Positions 39,595 through 52,200 of a stretch of DNA of 64,000 nt are shown here, piece by piece (the first letter of the stretch is position 1; every line of letters begins with the position of its first letter). Position numbers and translations under genes: made by a program. The notes under the pieces are model-generated. The model was not told where the DNA came from, did no database searches, and saw nothing but the letters and a program-made list of their open reading frames with translations. The stretch comes from an uncultured Gilliamella sp. (GTDB lineage: Bacteria > Pseudomonadota > Gammaproteobacteria > Enterobacterales > Orbaceae), in contig CALYPG010000007.1 in the NCBI GenBank assembly GCA_945271295.1, positions 48,107-112,106 of the forward strand, in the 5' to 3' direction.

Positions 39595-39626
39595 AATTAT
39601 TTCACTATAACTGATAAAATGAATTA

Positions 39627-39890
39627 TTATGCTAATGCTTTGATTTGTTTGATTAAATTTGCTTTATGACGTGCAGCTTTATTTTTATGAATTAAGCCAC
39701 GAGCCGCTTGACGGTCAACAACTGCTTGCATGTCTTTGAATGCTACTTCAGCTGTTTGTTTATCACCAGCTGCAACAGCTGCGTAAACTCGCTTGATATA
39801 GGTACGCATCATTGAACGGTTACTAGCATTATGTTTACGGCGTTTTTCGGATTGAATCGCACGTTTTTTAGCTGATTTGATATTAGCCAA
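39627..39890 (-). CDS. rpsT: 30S ribosomal protein S20
   Basis: An 87-residue basic protein ([20 protein letters not shown]...) that binds 16S rRNA. I place the start at the TTG at 39890, not the TTG at 39896: GGAG lies six bases before the former and touches the latter, and the result MANIKSAKK has the E. coli sequence and length. A UUG start is also used in E. coli rpsT, where it serves translational autoregulation. Single gene, divergent from pgk. Confidence 0.95.
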   Translation of the reverse strand: MANIKSAKKRAIQSEKRRKHNASNRSMMRTYIKRVYAAVAAGDKQTAEVAFKDMQAVVDRQAARGLIHKNKAARHKANLIKQIKALA

Positions 39891-40110
39891 AGTCAACTCC
39901 CAAAATAAAAATTATATATTAATAAGGCGACGAAATATGCCTGATTTTCTCTCTTTTGTCAATGCTGTTGTATAAAAAAAATTAGGATTAATAAATATAA
40001 TGGGAATTAAAATGCCCACTATTTAACCATTAATGAGAGTAACCTAAATAGAATTTTTATGTTAGAATAGCACCAATTTTATTTTTTTATATTTTACAAG
40101 AGGGAGTCTC

Positions 40111-41274
40111 ATGTCTGTTATAAGAATGCAAGATCTTGATCTAAAAGGGAAACGTTTATTTATTCGTTCAGATCTTAATGTGCCTGTTAAAAATGGTAAA
40201 GTAACCTCTGATGCGCGTATTAAAGCATCGCTACCAACTATTGAAGAAGCAATCAAAAAAGGTGCTAAAGTAATGGTTACTTCTCATATTGGTCGTCCTA
40301 CTGAAGGGGAATATAATCCAGAATTTTCTCTACAACCTGTTGTTGATTATTTAAAAGAACATGTTTCTTTCCCTGTTCGTTTAGTGAAAGATTATCTCAA
40401 TGGTGTTGATGTTAAAGAAGGCGAATTAGTTGTTCTAGAAAATGTACGCTTTAATGTCGGCGAAGGTAAAGATGATGAAGCTTTATCTAAAAAATATGCT
40501 GCGCTTTGTGATATCTATGTAATGGATGCGTTTGGTACCGCTCACCGTGCTCAGGCTTCAACTCATGGTGCTGGTAAATTTGCACCAATTGCTTGTGCCG
40601 GTCCTTTATTAGCAGCTGAGTTAGATGCATTAGGTAAAGCGCTAGATAATCCAGCACGTCCAATGGTAGCTATAGTCGCTGGTTCTAAGGTTTCCACTAA
40701 ATTAACAGTACTTGATTCACTCTCAAAAATTGCTGACCAAATTATTGTTGGTGGTGGTATTGCGAATACCTTTATTGCAGCTGAAGGTTATAATGTAGGG
40801 AAATCGCTTTATGAAGCTGATTTAATTCCTGAAGCAAAAAAACTCATGGCAAATTGTGAAATCCCAGTACCAACTGATGTTCGTGTCGCAACTGAGTTTA
40901 GTGAAACAGCTACTGCAACTGAAAAATCAGTGCAAGATGTAAAAGAAAATGAACAAATTCTTGATTTAGGTGATAAATCAGCTCAAGTATTAGCGAATAT
41001 TATAAAAAATGCTAAAACCATTTTATGGAATGGTCCGGTAGGTGTTTTTGAATTTCCTAATTTCCGCCGTGGCACTGAAATTGTTGCTAAAGCAATTGCT
41101 GACAGCCAAGGTTTTTCAATTGCTGGTGGTGGTGATACATTAGCTGCAATTGATTTATTTGGTATCGAAGATAAAATCTCTTATATTTCAACGGGTGGTG
41201 GTGCTTTTCTTGAATTTGTAGAAGGCAAAAAACTACCGGCTGTTGCAATGTTAGAGGCTAGAGCAAAAGCATAA
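40111..41274 (+). CDS. pgk: Phosphoglycerate kinase
   Basis: Makes ATP from 1,3-bisphosphoglycerate in glycolysis. The 387-residue monomer, same length as E. coli, has [19 protein letters not shown], the [17 protein letters not shown] loop and the nucleotide-binding [13 protein letters not shown] and [16 protein letters not shown] precedes the ATG. It is followed by fbaA after 76 bases with a hairpin between. epd, which often precedes pgk, is absent. Confidence 0.98.
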   Translation: MSVIRMQDLDLKGKRLFIRSDLNVPVKNGKVTSDARIKASLPTIEEAIKKGAKVMVTSHIGRPTEGEYNPEFSLQPVVDYLKEHVSFPVRLVKDYLNGVDVKEGELVVLENVRFNVGEGKDDEALSKKYAALCDIYVMDAFGTAHRAQASTHGAGKFAPIACAGPLLAAELDALGKALDNPARPMVAIVAGSKVSTKLTVLDSLSKIADQIIVGGGIANTFIAAEGYNVGKSLYEADLIPEAKKLMANCEIPVPTDVRVATEFSETATATEKSVQDVKENEQILDLGDKSAQVLANIIKNAKTILWNGPVGVFEFPNFRRGTEIVAKAIADSQGFSIAGGGDTLAAIDLFGIEDKISYISTGGGAFLEFVEGKKLPAVAMLEARAKA

Positions 41275-41290
41275 ATATAGAGTTCAATAA

Positions 41291-41317
41291 AAAGGATGAG
41301 TTATTTAATCATCCTTT
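41291..41317 (+). terminator. Hairpin between pgk and fbaA
   Basis: Nine-base stem AAAGGATGA/TCATCCTTT, nine-base loop, then ATTTTTTAT. It could partly end transcription after pgk, letting fbaA be expressed at a different level or from its own promoter. Confidence 0.7.
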
Positions 41318-41350
41318 ATTTTTTATATAAATAAAATTATAGGTAATAGA

Positions 41351-42430
41351 ATGGCTACAAAGATTTCTGATGTCGTTAAACCCGGTGTTATTACTGGTGA
41401 TGATGTGCAAAAAGTATTTCAAATTGCTAGAGAAAATAATTTTGCATTACCAGCTGTTAACTGCGTTGATACTAATACCATCAATGCTGTAATTGAAACA
41501 GCGGCTAAAATGGGCTCTCCGGTTATTGTGCAATTTTCAAATGGTGGTGCTCAATTTATAGCTGGTAAAGGTTTGAAACTAGAAGGTCAAGAATGCGCTG
41601 TTTTAGGTGCTATTTCAGGTGCTAAGCATGTGCATTTAATGGCAGAAAAATACGGTGTGCCAGTTATTGTTCATACTGATCACTGTGCCAAAAAACTACT
41701 TCCATGGGTCGATGGTTTACTTGATGCCGGGGAAACACATTTTGCCAAAACAGGTAAACCATTATTTTCTTCTCATATGATTGATTTGTCAGAAGAAACA
41801 CTAAAAGATAATATTGACATTTGTTGTCAATACCTTGCTCGTATGTCAGCTATGAAAATGACCTTAGAATTGGAATTAGGTTGTACTGGGGGTGAGGAAG
41901 ATGGTGTTGATAACAGCCATATGGATAGTTCAGCACTTTACACTCAACCTGAAGATGTGGCTTATGCCTATGAACGTTTAAGTGCAATTAGTCCGCGTTT
42001 CACTATTGCCGCTTCATTTGGTAATGTTCATGGTGTTTACAAACCAGGTAATGTAAAATTAACACCAAAAATTTTGGATAATTCTCAAAAGTATGTATCT
42101 GAAAAATTTAATTTACCAGCTAAATCTCTGAACTTTGTTTTCCATGGTGGTTCAGGCTCTACTTCTGAAGAAATCAGCGAAGCGGTAAGTTATGGTGTGA
42201 TTAAAATGAACATTGATACTGATACTCAATGGGCTAACTGGGCAGGTATTTTAGGTTATTATCAAGCGAATGAAGCTTATTTACAAGGACAATTGGGTAA
42301 CCCTGAAGGACCAGATGCACCAAATAAAAAATACTATGATCCGAGAGTATGGTTACGTAAAGGTCAAGAATCACTAGTTGCACGTTTAGAACTTGCATTT
42401 AAAGAACTTAATGCGGTAAATGTGCTTTAA
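41351..42430 (+). CDS. fbaA: Fructose-bisphosphate aldolase, class II
   Basis: Zinc-dependent cleavage of fructose 1,6-bisphosphate. 359 residues as in E. coli FbaA. Zinc and catalytic residues are visible in VIVHTDHCAKKLLPW, ELELGCTGGEEDGVDN, NVHGVYKPGN and FHGGSGS; phosphate binding in IKMNIDTDTQWA. Second gene of a pgk-fbaA pair; a hairpin follows before the ribosomal genes. Confidence 0.98.
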   Translation: MATKISDVVKPGVITGDDVQKVFQIARENNFALPAVNCVDTNTINAVIETAAKMGSPVIVQFSNGGAQFIAGKGLKLEGQECAVLGAISGAKHVHLMAEKYGVPVIVHTDHCAKKLLPWVDGLLDAGETHFAKTGKPLFSSHMIDLSEETLKDNIDICCQYLARMSAMKMTLELELGCTGGEEDGVDNSHMDSSALYTQPEDVAYAYERLSAISPRFTIAASFGNVHGVYKPGNVKLTPKILDNSQKYVSEKFNLPAKSLNFVFHGGSGSTSEEISEAVSYGVIKMNIDTDTQWANWAGILGYYQANEAYLQGQLGNPEGPDAPNKKYYDPRVWLRKGQESLVARLELAFKELNAVNVL

Positions 42431-42439
42431 TTCACTGTC

Positions 42440-42463
42440 AGCAGGGCAGATGTCCTGCTTTTA
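42440..42463 (+). terminator. Terminator after fbaA
   Basis: AGCAGG/CCTGCT stem with an eight-base loop followed by TTTTAATTT, ten bases after the fbaA stop; it separates glycolytic from ribosomal transcription. Confidence 0.75.
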
Positions 42464-42483
42464 ATTTCTATCATAAATAAATG

Positions 42484-42512
42484 TTGCATTTTGTTATCAG
42501 TTATAGGATAAT
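42484..42512 (+). promoter_or_regulatory. Putative sigma-70 promoter for rplK-rplA
   Basis: TTGCAT and GATAAT with 17 bases between, about 90 bases before rplK and after the fbaA terminator. A start site some 80 bases upstream leaves a leader where L1 could act on its own message. Confidence 0.55.
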
Positions 42513-42599
42513 TCTGCCCTCATTTAACTTAGGGGAGCTGTCTATTTATTAATAGTTCTTGTTAATAGAGGCGTTTGCACCCGAGAAAAGGAAACTAAG

Positions 42600-43028
42600 A
42601 TGGCAAAAAAAGTACAAGCTTACATCAAGTTGCAAGTTGCAGCTGGTGCAGCAAATCCTAGTCCACCAGTTGGTCCAGCACTTGGTCAACATGGTGTTAA
42701 TATTATGGAATTCTGTAAAGCATTTAATGCAAAAACAGAAAGCATGGAAAAGGGTTTACCGATTCCTGTTGTTATTACAGTTTATTCAGACCGTTCATTT
42801 ACTTTCGTAACTAAAACGCCTCCAGCGGCAGTGTTATTGAAAAAAGCAGCGAAAATCAAATCAGGTTCTGGTGAACCTAACAAGAAAAAAGTAGGTAAGG
42901 TAACCAGTACTCAAATTCGCGAAATTGCTGAATTAAAAGCTGCAGATATGAATGGTGCTACCATTGAAACAATGATGCGTTCTATTGAAGGTACAGCTCG
43001 TTCAATGGGCTTGGAAGTGGAGGGTTAA
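42600..43028 (+). CDS. rplK: 50S ribosomal protein L11
   Basis: 142 residues, with the N-terminal [20 protein letters not shown] and the C-terminal RNA-binding domain ending [12 protein letters not shown]. It forms the GTPase-associated centre on 23S rRNA. GAAAAGGAAACTAAG precedes the ATG. First of rplK-rplA, three bases apart. The usual upstream secE-nusG pair is missing; fbaA is there instead. Confidence 0.98.
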   Translation: MAKKVQAYIKLQVAAGAANPSPPVGPALGQHGVNIMEFCKAFNAKTESMEKGLPIPVVITVYSDRSFTFVTKTPPAAVLLKKAAKIKSGSGEPNKKKVGKVTSTQIREIAELKAADMNGATIETMMRSIEGTARSMGLEVEG

Positions 43029-43031
43029 TCA

Positions 43032-43733
43032 ATGGCTAAATTATCTAAGAAAGCTAAACTTATCCGCGAAAAAGTGAACGCAACAAAACAATATGAAATT
43101 AATGAAGCAATTGCTTTATTAAAAGAGTTAGCGACAGCTAAATTTACTGAAAGTGTTGATGTGGCTGTCAATTTAGGTATTGACTCGCGTAAATCAGATC
43201 AAAATGTTCGCGGAGCGATTGTGCTTCCACATGGTACTGGACGTAGTGTTCGTGTTGCTGTGTTCACTCAAGGCGCAAACGCCGAAGCTGCTAAGGAAGC
43301 AGGTGCTGAATTAGTGGGTATGGACGATCTTGCTGATCAAATCAAAAAAGGTGAAATGAATTTTGACGTGGTTATTGCATCACCAGACGCAATGCGTGTA
43401 GTGGGCCAATTAGGTCAAATTTTAGGACCACGTGGTTTGATGCCAAATCCTAAAGTTGGAACAGTAACACCGAATGTTGCAGAAGCTGTTAAAAACGCTA
43501 AAGCTGGTCAAATTCGTTATCGTAATGATAAAAATGGTATTATCCATACTACTATTGGTAAAGCAGATTTTGATACAGACAAGCTTAAAGAGAATTTAGA
43601 AGCATTACTTGTTGCTTTGAAACGTGCAAAACCAGCATCTTCTAAAGGTGTATTTGTGAAGAAAGTTAGCCTGTCTACTACAATGGGCGCTGGCGTTGCG
43701 ATTGATCAAGCAACATTGAATGCAACTGTTTAA
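43032..43733 (+). CDS. rplA: 50S ribosomal protein L1
   Basis: 233 residues, with the L1 signature [18 protein letters not shown] and [11 protein letters not shown]. Binds the L1 stalk of 23S rRNA and, in E. coli, represses its own operon by binding the rplK leader. Three bases after rplK. Confidence 0.98.
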   Translation: MAKLSKKAKLIREKVNATKQYEINEAIALLKELATAKFTESVDVAVNLGIDSRKSDQNVRGAIVLPHGTGRSVRVAVFTQGANAEAAKEAGAELVGMDDLADQIKKGEMNFDVVIASPDAMRVVGQLGQILGPRGLMPNPKVGTVTPNVAEAVKNAKAGQIRYRNDKNGIIHTTIGKADFDTDKLKENLEALLVALKRAKPASSKGVFVKKVSLSTTMGAGVAIDQATLNATV

Positions 43734-43759
43734 TTACATTTTTTAGTCATTAAACAAAA

Positions 43760-43960
43760 AAATCGGTTGGTGTCTGGCCTTAACCAGACCCCGTCCAAGA
43801 CCGTAGGTGTAGTTGTAGTTTAATTACTTAATTTTCCTACGTAGACGGTGACAGAACCTGATAAGATATAATACAGGAATTCTGCTCATCGTGGTTATGT
43901 TAACTACATTTGTAGTTAGTTAAAATAAATCTAGGCGCTGCCTAGTTTAATCCAGGAGCA
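43760..43960 (+). ncRNA. Ribosomal L10 leader
   Basis: The 233-base gap before rplJ holds a structured leader with TGGTGTCTGGCC, GGCCTTAACCAGACCCC and the conserved TTTCCTACGTAGACGGTGAC-like block around 43832-43852, the hallmarks of the L10(L12)4-binding leader of enterobacteria. Bound L10 complex blocks translation of rplJL. A promoter for rplJ probably lies in or before it. Boundaries are approximate. Confidence 0.85.
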
Positions 43961-43966
43961 AAACCA

Positions 43967-44464
43967 ATGGCACTAAATCTTCAAAATAAACAAGAAATTG
44001 TTGCTGAAGTTAATGAAATCGCCAAAGGTGCGCTATCTGCAGTTGTTGCTGATTCTCGTGGCGTAACTGTAGAGAAAATGACAGCATTACGTAAATCTGC
44101 TCGTGAAGCTGGTGTATATATGCGTGTTGTTCGTAATACGTTATTACGCCGAGTTGTTGAGGGTACTCAGTATGAGTGCTTAAAAGATGCGTTTGTTGGT
44201 CCAACTCTAATTGCATTTTCAAATGAGCACCCAGGTGCCGCAGCGCGTATTTTCAAAGCGTTTGCAAAAGAAAATGAAAATTTTGAGATTAAAGCCGCAG
44301 CCTTTGAAGGTGAGTTAATTACTGCAGCGAACATCGATCGCTTAGCAACATTACCTACTTATGAAGAAGCATTAGCTCGCTTGATGTCAACCATGAAAGA
44401 AGCCGCAGCTGGCAAATTGGTTCGTACTCTTGCAGCAGTTCGCGATCAAAAAGAAGCTGCTTAA
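43967..44464 (+). CDS. rplJ: 50S ribosomal protein L10
   Basis: 165 residues, with [20 protein letters not shown] and [12 protein letters not shown] as in E. coli. It anchors L7/L12 dimers on the ribosome and, as a complex with them, represses its own message through the leader upstream. CCAGGAGCAAA precedes the ATG. Confidence 0.98.
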   Translation: MALNLQNKQEIVAEVNEIAKGALSAVVADSRGVTVEKMTALRKSAREAGVYMRVVRNTLLRRVVEGTQYECLKDAFVGPTLIAFSNEHPGAAARIFKAFAKENENFEIKAAAFEGELITAANIDRLATLPTYEEALARLMSTMKEAAAGKLVRTLAAVRDQKEAA

Positions 44465-44525
44465 TTGGCAGTATGATTGTGAATTTTATTAATTAATAAA
44501 AATTGTAAATTTGGGAAACTATATT

Positions 44526-44894
44526 ATGTCTATCACTAAAGAACAAATTTTAGATGCAGTTGCCGAAATGTCTGTAATGGATGTTGTTGAACTTGTATCA
44601 ATGATGGAAGAAAAATTTGGTGTTTCTGCAGCAGCAGCTGTTGCAGTTGCAACAGCAGGTCCAGCTGACGCAGTAGAAGAAAAAACTGAATTTGATGTAA
44701 TCTTAAAAGATGTTGGTGCTAACAAAGTAGCTGTTATCAAAGCGGTTCGTGGTGCAACTGGTTTAGGCTTGAAAGAAGCAAAAGATCTTGTTGAATCAGC
44801 TCCAGCAACAGTTAAAGAAGGCATTAGTAAAGCGGATGCAGATGAACTTAAAAAGGCACTTGAAGAATCAGGTGCAACTGTCGAACTTAAATAA
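44526..44894 (+). CDS. rplL: 50S ribosomal protein L7/L12
   Basis: 122 residues: an N-terminal dimerisation part ([20 protein letters not shown]), an alanine-rich hinge and the C-terminal factor-binding domain ([20 protein letters not shown]). The ATG at 44526 gives the known N-terminus; an upstream in-frame start at 44511 adds five residues and is unlikely. Followed by an attenuator before rpoB. Confidence 0.98.
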   Translation: MSITKEQILDAVAEMSVMDVVELVSMMEEKFGVSAAAAVAVATAGPADAVEEKTEFDVILKDVGANKVAVIKAVRGATGLGLKEAKDLVESAPATVKEGISKADADELKKALEESGATVELK

Positions 44895-44915
44895 GTTATC
44901 AATAACACCATCAAT

Positions 44916-44946
44916 GGCTGGGGGTTTTATACCTCCAGCCTTTTTG
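44916..44946 (+). terminator. Attenuator between rplL and rpoB
   Basis: GGCTGGGGG and CCTCCAGCC pair around TTTTATA, followed by TTTTTG. In E. coli a partial terminator at the same place lowers rpoBC relative to ribosomal proteins; the sequence here allows the same. Confidence 0.85.
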
Positions 44947-45143
44947 CGCTGTAATAAGTCCAAGAATTATATTTGAAGACTATATAATAAGAAGTAATAA
45001 AGAAATAGTATATTTATTAAGCCTAATCAACTGATATTTATAGATATTTTCGATGAGGTGTCAGGCGTTATTATTTGATAGGTAGTACCCCCTGATGAAT
45101 ATTTAATCATACTGAATTAGCAGATAAGCAAGTTGAGGAACTA

Positions 45144-48100
45144 ATGGTTTACTCTTATACCGAGAAAAAACGAATTCGTAAGAATTTTGGTAAGCGTCCA
45201 CAAGTCTTGGATATACCGTATCTTCTTTCTATTCAACTTGATTCGTTCCAGAAATTTATTGAGCAAGATCCTGAAGGTCAATATGGCTTAGAAGCCGCGT
45301 TTCGTTCAATATTTCCGATAAAAAGTTATAGTGGTAATGCTGAGTTACAATACGTGAGTTTTAAGATGGGCGAACCAGTATTTGATGTTAAAGAATGTCA
45401 AATTAGAGGGATCACTTACTCAGCGCCGTTGCGCGTAAAATTACGATTAGTCATATACGATAAAGATGCGCCAGAAGGAACAGTAAAAGATATTAAAGAG
45501 CAAGACGTCTACATGGGCGAAATTCCTTTAATGACAGACAATGGAACGTTTGTAATCAATGGTACAGAACGTGTTATCGTATCACAATTACATCGTAGTC
45601 CTGGTGTGTTCTTTGATAGTGATAAAGGTAAAACACACTCATCTGGTAAAGTTTTATATAATGCTCGGATTATTCCTTATCGTGGCTCTTGGCTTGATTT
45701 TGAATTTGATCCAAAAGATAACCTTTTTGCTCGTATCGATCGCCGTCGTAAACTACCTGCAACAATTATTTTGCGAGCTCTAGGTTATGAAACGGAAGAA
45801 ATTTTAGATATTTTCTTCGAAAAGACTATTTTTGAAGTTGGTAAATCAAAATTAAAGATGGATCTTGTTCCTGAGCGATTACGTGGTGAAACCGCACTAT
45901 TTGATATTGAGGCAAAAGGTAAAGTTTACGCTGAGAAAGGTCGTCGCATTACGGCTCGTCATATTCGTGAATTGGAAAAAGATAACATCAGCAAAATCGA
46001 TGTGCCAGTTGAATATATTGTCAATAAAGTGCTTGCCAAAAATTATGCTAATGAAACAACTGGTGAAGTTATTGCACTAGCCAATACTCCAATTTCATTA
46101 GAGCTATTGCTTGAATTAACTAATGCTGGTCATAAAAAAATTGAAACATTATTTACCAATGATCTTGATCATGGTTCTTTTATTTCTGAAACATTAAATG
46201 TTGATTCAACTCGAGACCGATTAGGGGCGTTGGTTGAAATTTATCGAATGATGCGTCCAGGGGAACCGCCAACAAAAGAAGCAGCTGAAGGCTTATTTGA
46301 TAATTTGTTCTTCTCTGATGAACGATATGATCTATCGGCTGTTGGTCGTATGAAGTTTAATCGTTCTTTAGGTCGTGATGATATTGAAGGTGAAAGTGTT
46401 TTAACCAAAGGTGACATCGTTGATGTCATGAAGAAATTGATTGCTATCCGTAATGGTCATGGCGAAGTAGATGATATTGACCATTTAGGTAATCGTCGTA
46501 TTCGCAGTGTCGGTGAAATGGCAGAAAACCAATTCCGTATTGGTTTAGTTCGAGTAGAGCGAGCGGTAAAAGAACGTTTATCATTAGGCGATCTCGATTC
46601 TCTGATGCCACAAGATATGATCAATGCAAAACCAATATCAGCAGCAATTCGTGAGTTCTTTGGTTCAAGCCAACTATCACAGTTTATGGATCAAAATAAT
46701 CCATTATCTGAAATCACGCATAAGCGTCGTATTTCGGCGTTAGGTCCAGGTGGTTTGACTCGTGAGCGTGCAGGCTTTGAAGTACGTGACGTACATCCTA
46801 CCCATTATGGTCGTGTATGTCCGATTGAAACACCTGAAGGTCCGAACATTGGTTTGATTAACTCATTAGCTGTTTATTCACGTACAAATGAGTATGGATT
46901 TTTAGAAACACCATATCGCCGAGTTATCGATGGTGTGGTGACCGATGAAATTAATTATTTATCAGCGATAGATGAAAGTGAATTTGTTATTGCTCAGGCT
47001 AACTCAAATTTAGATGATGATGGGCGGTTTAAAGAGGATTTAGTCACCTGTCGTTTAAATGGTGAATCTGGTTTATATAGTCCACTACAAGTTCATTATA
47101 TGGATGTATCAACACAGCAAATCGTTTCGGTTGGTGCTTCATTGATCCCGTTCTTAGAGCATGATGATGCTAACCGTGCCTTAATGGGTGCTAACATGCA
47201 ACGTCAAGCTGTGCCGACCTTAAAAGCGGAAAAACCATTTGTCGGTACAGGTATGGAGCGTGCGGTAGCGGTTGACTCAGGGGTAACAGCGGTTGCTCGA
47301 CGAGGTGGTACAGTACAATATGTTGATGCGTCACGTATTGTGGTAAATGTAAATGCTGATGAAATGTATGCTGGTGAAACAGGCATCGATATTTATAATT
47401 TAACGAAGTATACCCGTTCTAACCAAAATACTTGTATTAACCAAATTCCATGTGTGGAATTAGGTGAGAAAGTTGAACGTGGTGATGTACTTGCTGATGG
47501 ACCTTCAACAGACTTAGGTGAATTGGCATTAGGTCAAAACATGCGCGTAGCATTTATGCCATGGAATGGTTATAACTTTGAGGATTCTATTTTAGTTTCT
47601 GAAAAAGTGGTTCAAGATGACCGTTTTACCTCAATTCATATTCAAGAATTATCATGTATTTCTCGTGATACTAAGTTAGGCGCTGAAGAAATTACTGCTG
47701 ATATTCCAAACGTAGGTGAGGCTGCGCTTTCTAAACTGGATGAATCGGGTATTGTTTATATTGGTGCAGAAGTTAAAGGTGGTGATATTCTGGTTGGTAA
47801 AGTGACACCTAAAGGTGAAACCCAATTAACGCCAGAAGAAAAATTACTACGTGCTATTTTTGGTGAAAAAGCCTCAGATGTTAAAGATACCTCTTTACGT
47901 GTACCAAATGGTGTTTCAGGTACAGTAATTGATGTGCAAGTCTTCACTCGTGATGGTGTACAAAAGGATAAACGTGCACTAGAAATTGAAGACATGCAAC
48001 TTAAACAAGCTAGAAAAGATTTAACAGAAGAGCTAAAAATCTTAGAAGCAGCCTTGTTTGCTCGCATTCGTGATGTGCTAATCTCTGGTGGCATCAAAGC

Positions 48101-49172
48101 CGATAAATTAGATGCTTTACCGCGTGAAAGATGGTTAACCATCGGTATTGCTAACGAAGATAAACAAGCGCAATTAGAACAACTTGCCGAGCAGCATGAA
48201 GAAATTAAAGCTGACTTTAACAAAAAACTTGAAGCAAAACGCATGAAAATTACACAAGGTGATGATTTACAACCAGGTGTACTAAAAATTGTGAAAGTTT
48301 ATTTAGCAGTGAAACGCCAAATTCAGCCGGGTGATAAAATGGCTGGTCGTCATGGTAATAAAGGGGTTATCTCTAAGATCAATCCAATTGAAGATATGCC
48401 ATATGATGAAAAAGGTCGCCCAGTTGATATTGTGTTAAATCCATTAGGTGTTCCGTCACGTATGAATATCGGACAGATCCTAGAAACACACTTAGGTATG
48501 GCGGCTAAAGGTATTGGTCAAAAGATCGATACAATGTTAAAAGAACAGCAAGAACTAGCTAAATTACGTGAATTTATTCAAAAAGCGTATGATCTTGGCT
48601 TAGGTGCGGCGCAAAAAGTTAATGTGGCTGAATTTACTGATCAAGAGGTCATGACATTAGCGCAAAACTTACGTAACGGTATGCCACTTGCAACACCAGT
48701 ATTTGATGGTGCAAAAGAGCAAGAAATAAAATCACTATTAGAACTAGGTGATTTACCAACTTCTGGTCAAATTACATTGTATGATGGCCGTACTGGCGAA
48801 CAATTTGAACGTCCAGTTACAGTTGGTTATATGTACATGTTGAAATTAAATCACTTAGTTGATGATAAAATGCATGCTCGTTCAACTGGTTCATACAGTC
48901 TGGTTACGCAACAACCATTGGGTGGTAAAGCTCAGTTTGGTGGTCAACGTTTCGGTGAGATGGAAGTGTGGGCACTTGAAGCATATGGTGCAGCTTATAC
49001 CTTACAAGAAATGTTAACTGTTAAATCAGATGACGTGAACGGTCGTACTAAGATGTATAAAAATATTGTAGATGGTGATCATCGTATGGAACCTGCGATT
49101 CCAGAATCATTTAATGTACTATTAAAAGAGATTCGTTCGCTAGGTATTAATATCGAGCTAGATGAAGAGTAA
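45144..49172 (+). CDS. rpoB: RNA polymerase beta subunit
   Basis: 1342 residues, identical in length to E. coli RpoB. The rifampicin pocket (about residues 506-535, [15 protein letters not shown] then [13 protein letters not shown]) has the wild-type, drug-sensitive residues. The C-terminal [13 protein letters not shown] and [18 protein letters not shown] motifs are intact. Preceded by a 249-base gap with the attenuator; AGTTGAGGAACTA precedes the ATG. Co-transcribed with rpoC after 90 bases. Confidence 0.99.
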   Translation: MVYSYTEKKRIRKNFGKRPQVLDIPYLLSIQLDSFQKFIEQDPEGQYGLEAAFRSIFPIKSYSGNAELQYVSFKMGEPVFDVKECQIRGITYSAPLRVKLRLVIYDKDAPEGTVKDIKEQDVYMGEIPLMTDNGTFVINGTERVIVSQLHRSPGVFFDSDKGKTHSSGKVLYNARIIPYRGSWLDFEFDPKDNLFARIDRRRKLPATIILRALGYETEEILDIFFEKTIFEVGKSKLKMDLVPERLRGETALFDIEAKGKVYAEKGRRITARHIRELEKDNISKIDVPVEYIVNKVLAKNYANETTGEVIALANTPISLELLLELTNAGHKKIETLFTNDLDHGSFISETLNVDSTRDRLGALVEIYRMMRPGEPPTKEAAEGLFDNLFFSDERYDLSAVGRMKFNRSLGRDDIEGESVLTKGDIVDVMKKLIAIRNGHGEVDDIDHLGNRRIRSVGEMAENQFRIGLVRVERAVKERLSLGDLDSLMPQDMINAKPISAAIREFFGSSQLSQFMDQNNPLSEITHKRRISALGPGGLTRERAGFEVRDVHPTHYGRVCPIETPEGPNIGLINSLAVYSRTNEYGFLETPYRRVIDGVVTDEINYLSAIDESEFVIAQANSNLDDDGRFKEDLVTCRLNGESGLYSPLQVHYMDVSTQQIVSVGASLIPFLEHDDANRALMGANMQRQAVPTLKAEKPFVGTGMERAVAVDSGVTAVARRGGTVQYVDASRIVVNVNADEMYAGETGIDIYNLTKYTRSNQNTCINQIPCVELGEKVERGDVLADGPSTDLGELALGQNMRVAFMPWNGYNFEDSILVSEKVVQDDRFTSIHIQELSCISRDTKLGAEEITADIPNVGEAALSKLDESGIVYIGAEVKGGDILVGKVTPKGETQLTPEEKLLRAIFGEKASDVKDTSLRVPNGVSGTVIDVQVFTRDGVQKDKRALEIEDMQLKQARKDLTEELKILEAALFARIRDVLISGGIKADKLDALPRERWLTIGIANEDKQAQLEQLAEQHEEIKADFNKKLEAKRMKITQGDDLQPGVLKIVKVYLAVKRQIQPGDKMAGRHGNKGVISKINPIEDMPYDEKGRPVDIVLNPLGVPSRMNIGQILETHLGMAAKGIGQKIDTMLKEQQELAKLREFIQKAYDLGLGAAQKVNVAEFTDQEVMTLAQNLRNGMPLATPVFDGAKEQEIKSLLELGDLPTSGQITLYDGRTGEQFERPVTVGYMYMLKLNHLVDDKMHARSTGSYSLVTQQPLGGKAQFGGQRFGEMEVWALEAYGAAYTLQEMLTVKSDDVNGRTKMYKNIVDGDHRMEPAIPESFNVLLKEIRSLGINIELDEE

Positions 49173-49262
49173 TCTTTATTAACTCAAATGATTTCTATTT
49201 ATAGGGATAACTTATTAGCAATAATAAGTTATCTAATTGGTTTAACTCCATAGGAGCCAATT

Positions 49263-52200
49263 GTGAAAGACTTACTTAAGTTTCTAAAAGCACAAACAAA
49301 AACAGAAGATTTTGATGCTATTAAGATAGGCCTTGCCTCTCCTGATATGATTCGATCATGGTCTTTTGGTGAAGTCAAAAAACCGGAAACAATTAACTAC
49401 CGTACGTTTAAACCAGAACGTGATGGATTGTTTTGTGCGCGTATTTTTGGACCCGTTAAAGATTATGAATGTTTATGTGGGAAATATAAACGTTTAAAAC
49501 ACCGTGGTGTGATCTGTGAAAAATGTGGTGTTGAAGTTACTCAAGCCAAAGTACGTCGTGAACGTATGGGGCATATTGAACTTGCTTCACCTACTGCACA
49601 TATTTGGTTTTTAAAATCATTACCATCTCGAATTGGTCTATTACTTGATATGCCACTGCGTGATATTGAACGTGTACTTTATTTTGAATCATTTATGGTT
49701 CTTGATGGTGGTATGACCAACTTAGAACGCGGTCAGATTTTAACTGAAGAACAGTATTTAGATGCGTTAGAAGAGTTTGGTGATGAGTTTGATGCACGAA
49801 TGGGTGCGGAAGCTATTCAAGAGTTATTGCGTAACATCGATGTGCAAGCCGAATGTGAAGCACTTCGTGATGAACTGGCTACCACTAATTCAGAAACTAA
49901 ACGTAAAAAGTTAACTAAACGCATTAAGATTATTGAAGCATTTATCCAATCAGAAAATAAACCCGAATGGATGATTTTAAATGTATTACCGGTGTTGCCA
50001 CCTGATTTACGTCCATTAGTACCACTAGATGGCGGACGTTTTGCAACATCGGATTTGAATGATCTTTATCGTCGGGTAATAAACCGAAATAATCGTTTAA
50101 AACGTTTATTAGATCTAGCTGCACCGGATATTATTGTACGTAACGAAAAACGTATGTTACAAGAATCGGTTGATGCCCTATTAGATAATGGTCGTCGTGG
50201 TCGAGCTATTACTGGTTCAAACAAACGTCCATTAAAATCACTTGCTGATATGATTAAAGGTAAGCAAGGTCGTTTCCGTCAAAACTTATTAGGTAAACGT
50301 GTTGACTACTCAGGTCGTTCAGTTATTACTGTAGGGCCATACTTACGTCTACACCAATGTGGCTTACCGAAAAAAATGGCACTTGAATTATTCAAACCAT
50401 TTATTTACGGCAAATTAGAACGCCGTGGTTATGCAACAACTATTAAAGCAGCTAAAAAAATGGTTGAGCGTGAAGACTCAATTGTTTGGGATATTTTAGA
50501 TGAAGTCATTCGTGAACATCCGGTATTGCTTAACCGTGCACCAACCTTACATAGATTAGGTATTCAAGCGTTTGAGCCAATCCTAATTGAAGGTAAAGCG
50601 ATTCAGTTACATCCATTAGTTTGTGCGGCATTCAATGCGGACTTCGATGGTGACCAAATGGCGGTTCACGTTCCATTAACACTAGAAGCGCAATTAGAAG
50701 CGCGCGCGTTAATGATGTCAACTAACAACATTCTTTCACCAGCGAGTGGTGAACCTATTATCGTGCCTTCACAGGACGTGGTATTAGGTCTTTATTATAT
50801 GACTCGCGATAAGATTAATGCTAAAGGTGAAGGCATGATCTTAACTGGTCCTAAAGAAGCAGAAAAACTGTATCGTTTAGGCCTAGTTGAATTGCATGCA
50901 AAAGTTAAGGTACGTATAACTGAAAATCACCGTAATGCTGTTGGCGAATGGGAAGAAACAACTTCAGTCATTGATACTACGGTTGGACGTGCGATTTTAT
51001 GGTTGATTATGCCAAAAGGTATGAGTTTTTCTGTGATTAACCAACCGCTTGGTAAAAAAGCGATTTCACGAATCTTAAATATTTGTTATCGCCAATTAGG
51101 CATGAAAGAAACAGTAATTTTAGCTGACCAAGTTATGTACACTGGATTTGCTTATGCTGCACGCTCAGGGGTATCGGTCGGTATTGATGATATGGAAATT
51201 CCTGCGAAGAAATTACAAATCATCAACGAAGCTGAAATTGAAGTCGCTGAAATTCAAGAACAATTCCAGTCAGGTTTGGTGACTGCAGGTGAACGTTATA
51301 ATAAAGTTATCGATATTTGGGCTGCAGCCAATGAGCGTGTTGCCAAAGCGATGATGGATAACTTATCAACCGAAAAAGTCATCAATCGTGACGGTGAAGA
51401 AGAAGTTCAATCTTCTTTCAACAGCATTTATATGATGGCCGACTCTGGTGCGCGTGGTTCTGCTGCTCAGATTCGTCAGTTAGCTGGTATGCGTGGCTTG
51501 ATGGCAAAACCAGATGGTTCAATTATCGAAACACCTATTACTGCGAACTTCCGTGAAGGATTAAACGTACTTCAGTACTTTATTTCAACCCATGGTGCGC
51601 GTAAAGGTCTTGCTGATACAGCATTGAAAACAGCAAACTCAGGTTATTTAACCCGTCGTTTAGTTGATGTTGCTCAAGATTTAGTGGTTATTGAAGATGA
51701 CTGTGGCACCTTAGAAGGTGTAGTAATGACACCGGTTATTGAAGGTGGAGATGTTAAAGAACCTCTGCGTGAACGCGTATTAGGTCGAGTTACTGCTGAA
51801 GATGTCTTAAAACCAGGTAGTGCCGATATTTTAATTCCACGTAATACTTTACTTGATGAAGGTTACTGTGACTTACTTGAAGCCGAATCTGTTGATAGTG
51901 TGAAAGTACGCTCAGTCGTATCGTGCGACACTGATTTTGGTGTTTGTGCTAAATGTTATGGTCGTGACTTAGCGCGTGGTCACTTGGTGAATAAAGGTGA
52001 AGCAATTGGTGTTATTGCTGCGCAATCAATCGGTGAGCCAGGTACACAGTTAACCATGCGTACATTCCATATCGGTGGTGCGGCGTCTCGAGCAGCCGCT
52101 GAATCAAGTGTTCAGGTTAAAAATAAAGGTAGCATTAAATTAACGAATGCTAAATTTGTAATTAATCCAGATAAGAAATTAGTGATTACTTCACGTAATG

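Noticed and set aside
44519..44914. 131-codon open frame antisense to rplL
   Set aside because: Fully overlaps a certain ribosomal gene; Ser/Ala/Thr-rich composition is the mirror of rplL codon use.
47756..48244. 162-codon open frame antisense to rpoB
   Set aside because: Serine- and cysteine-rich shadow of a conserved gene, with no ribosome site.
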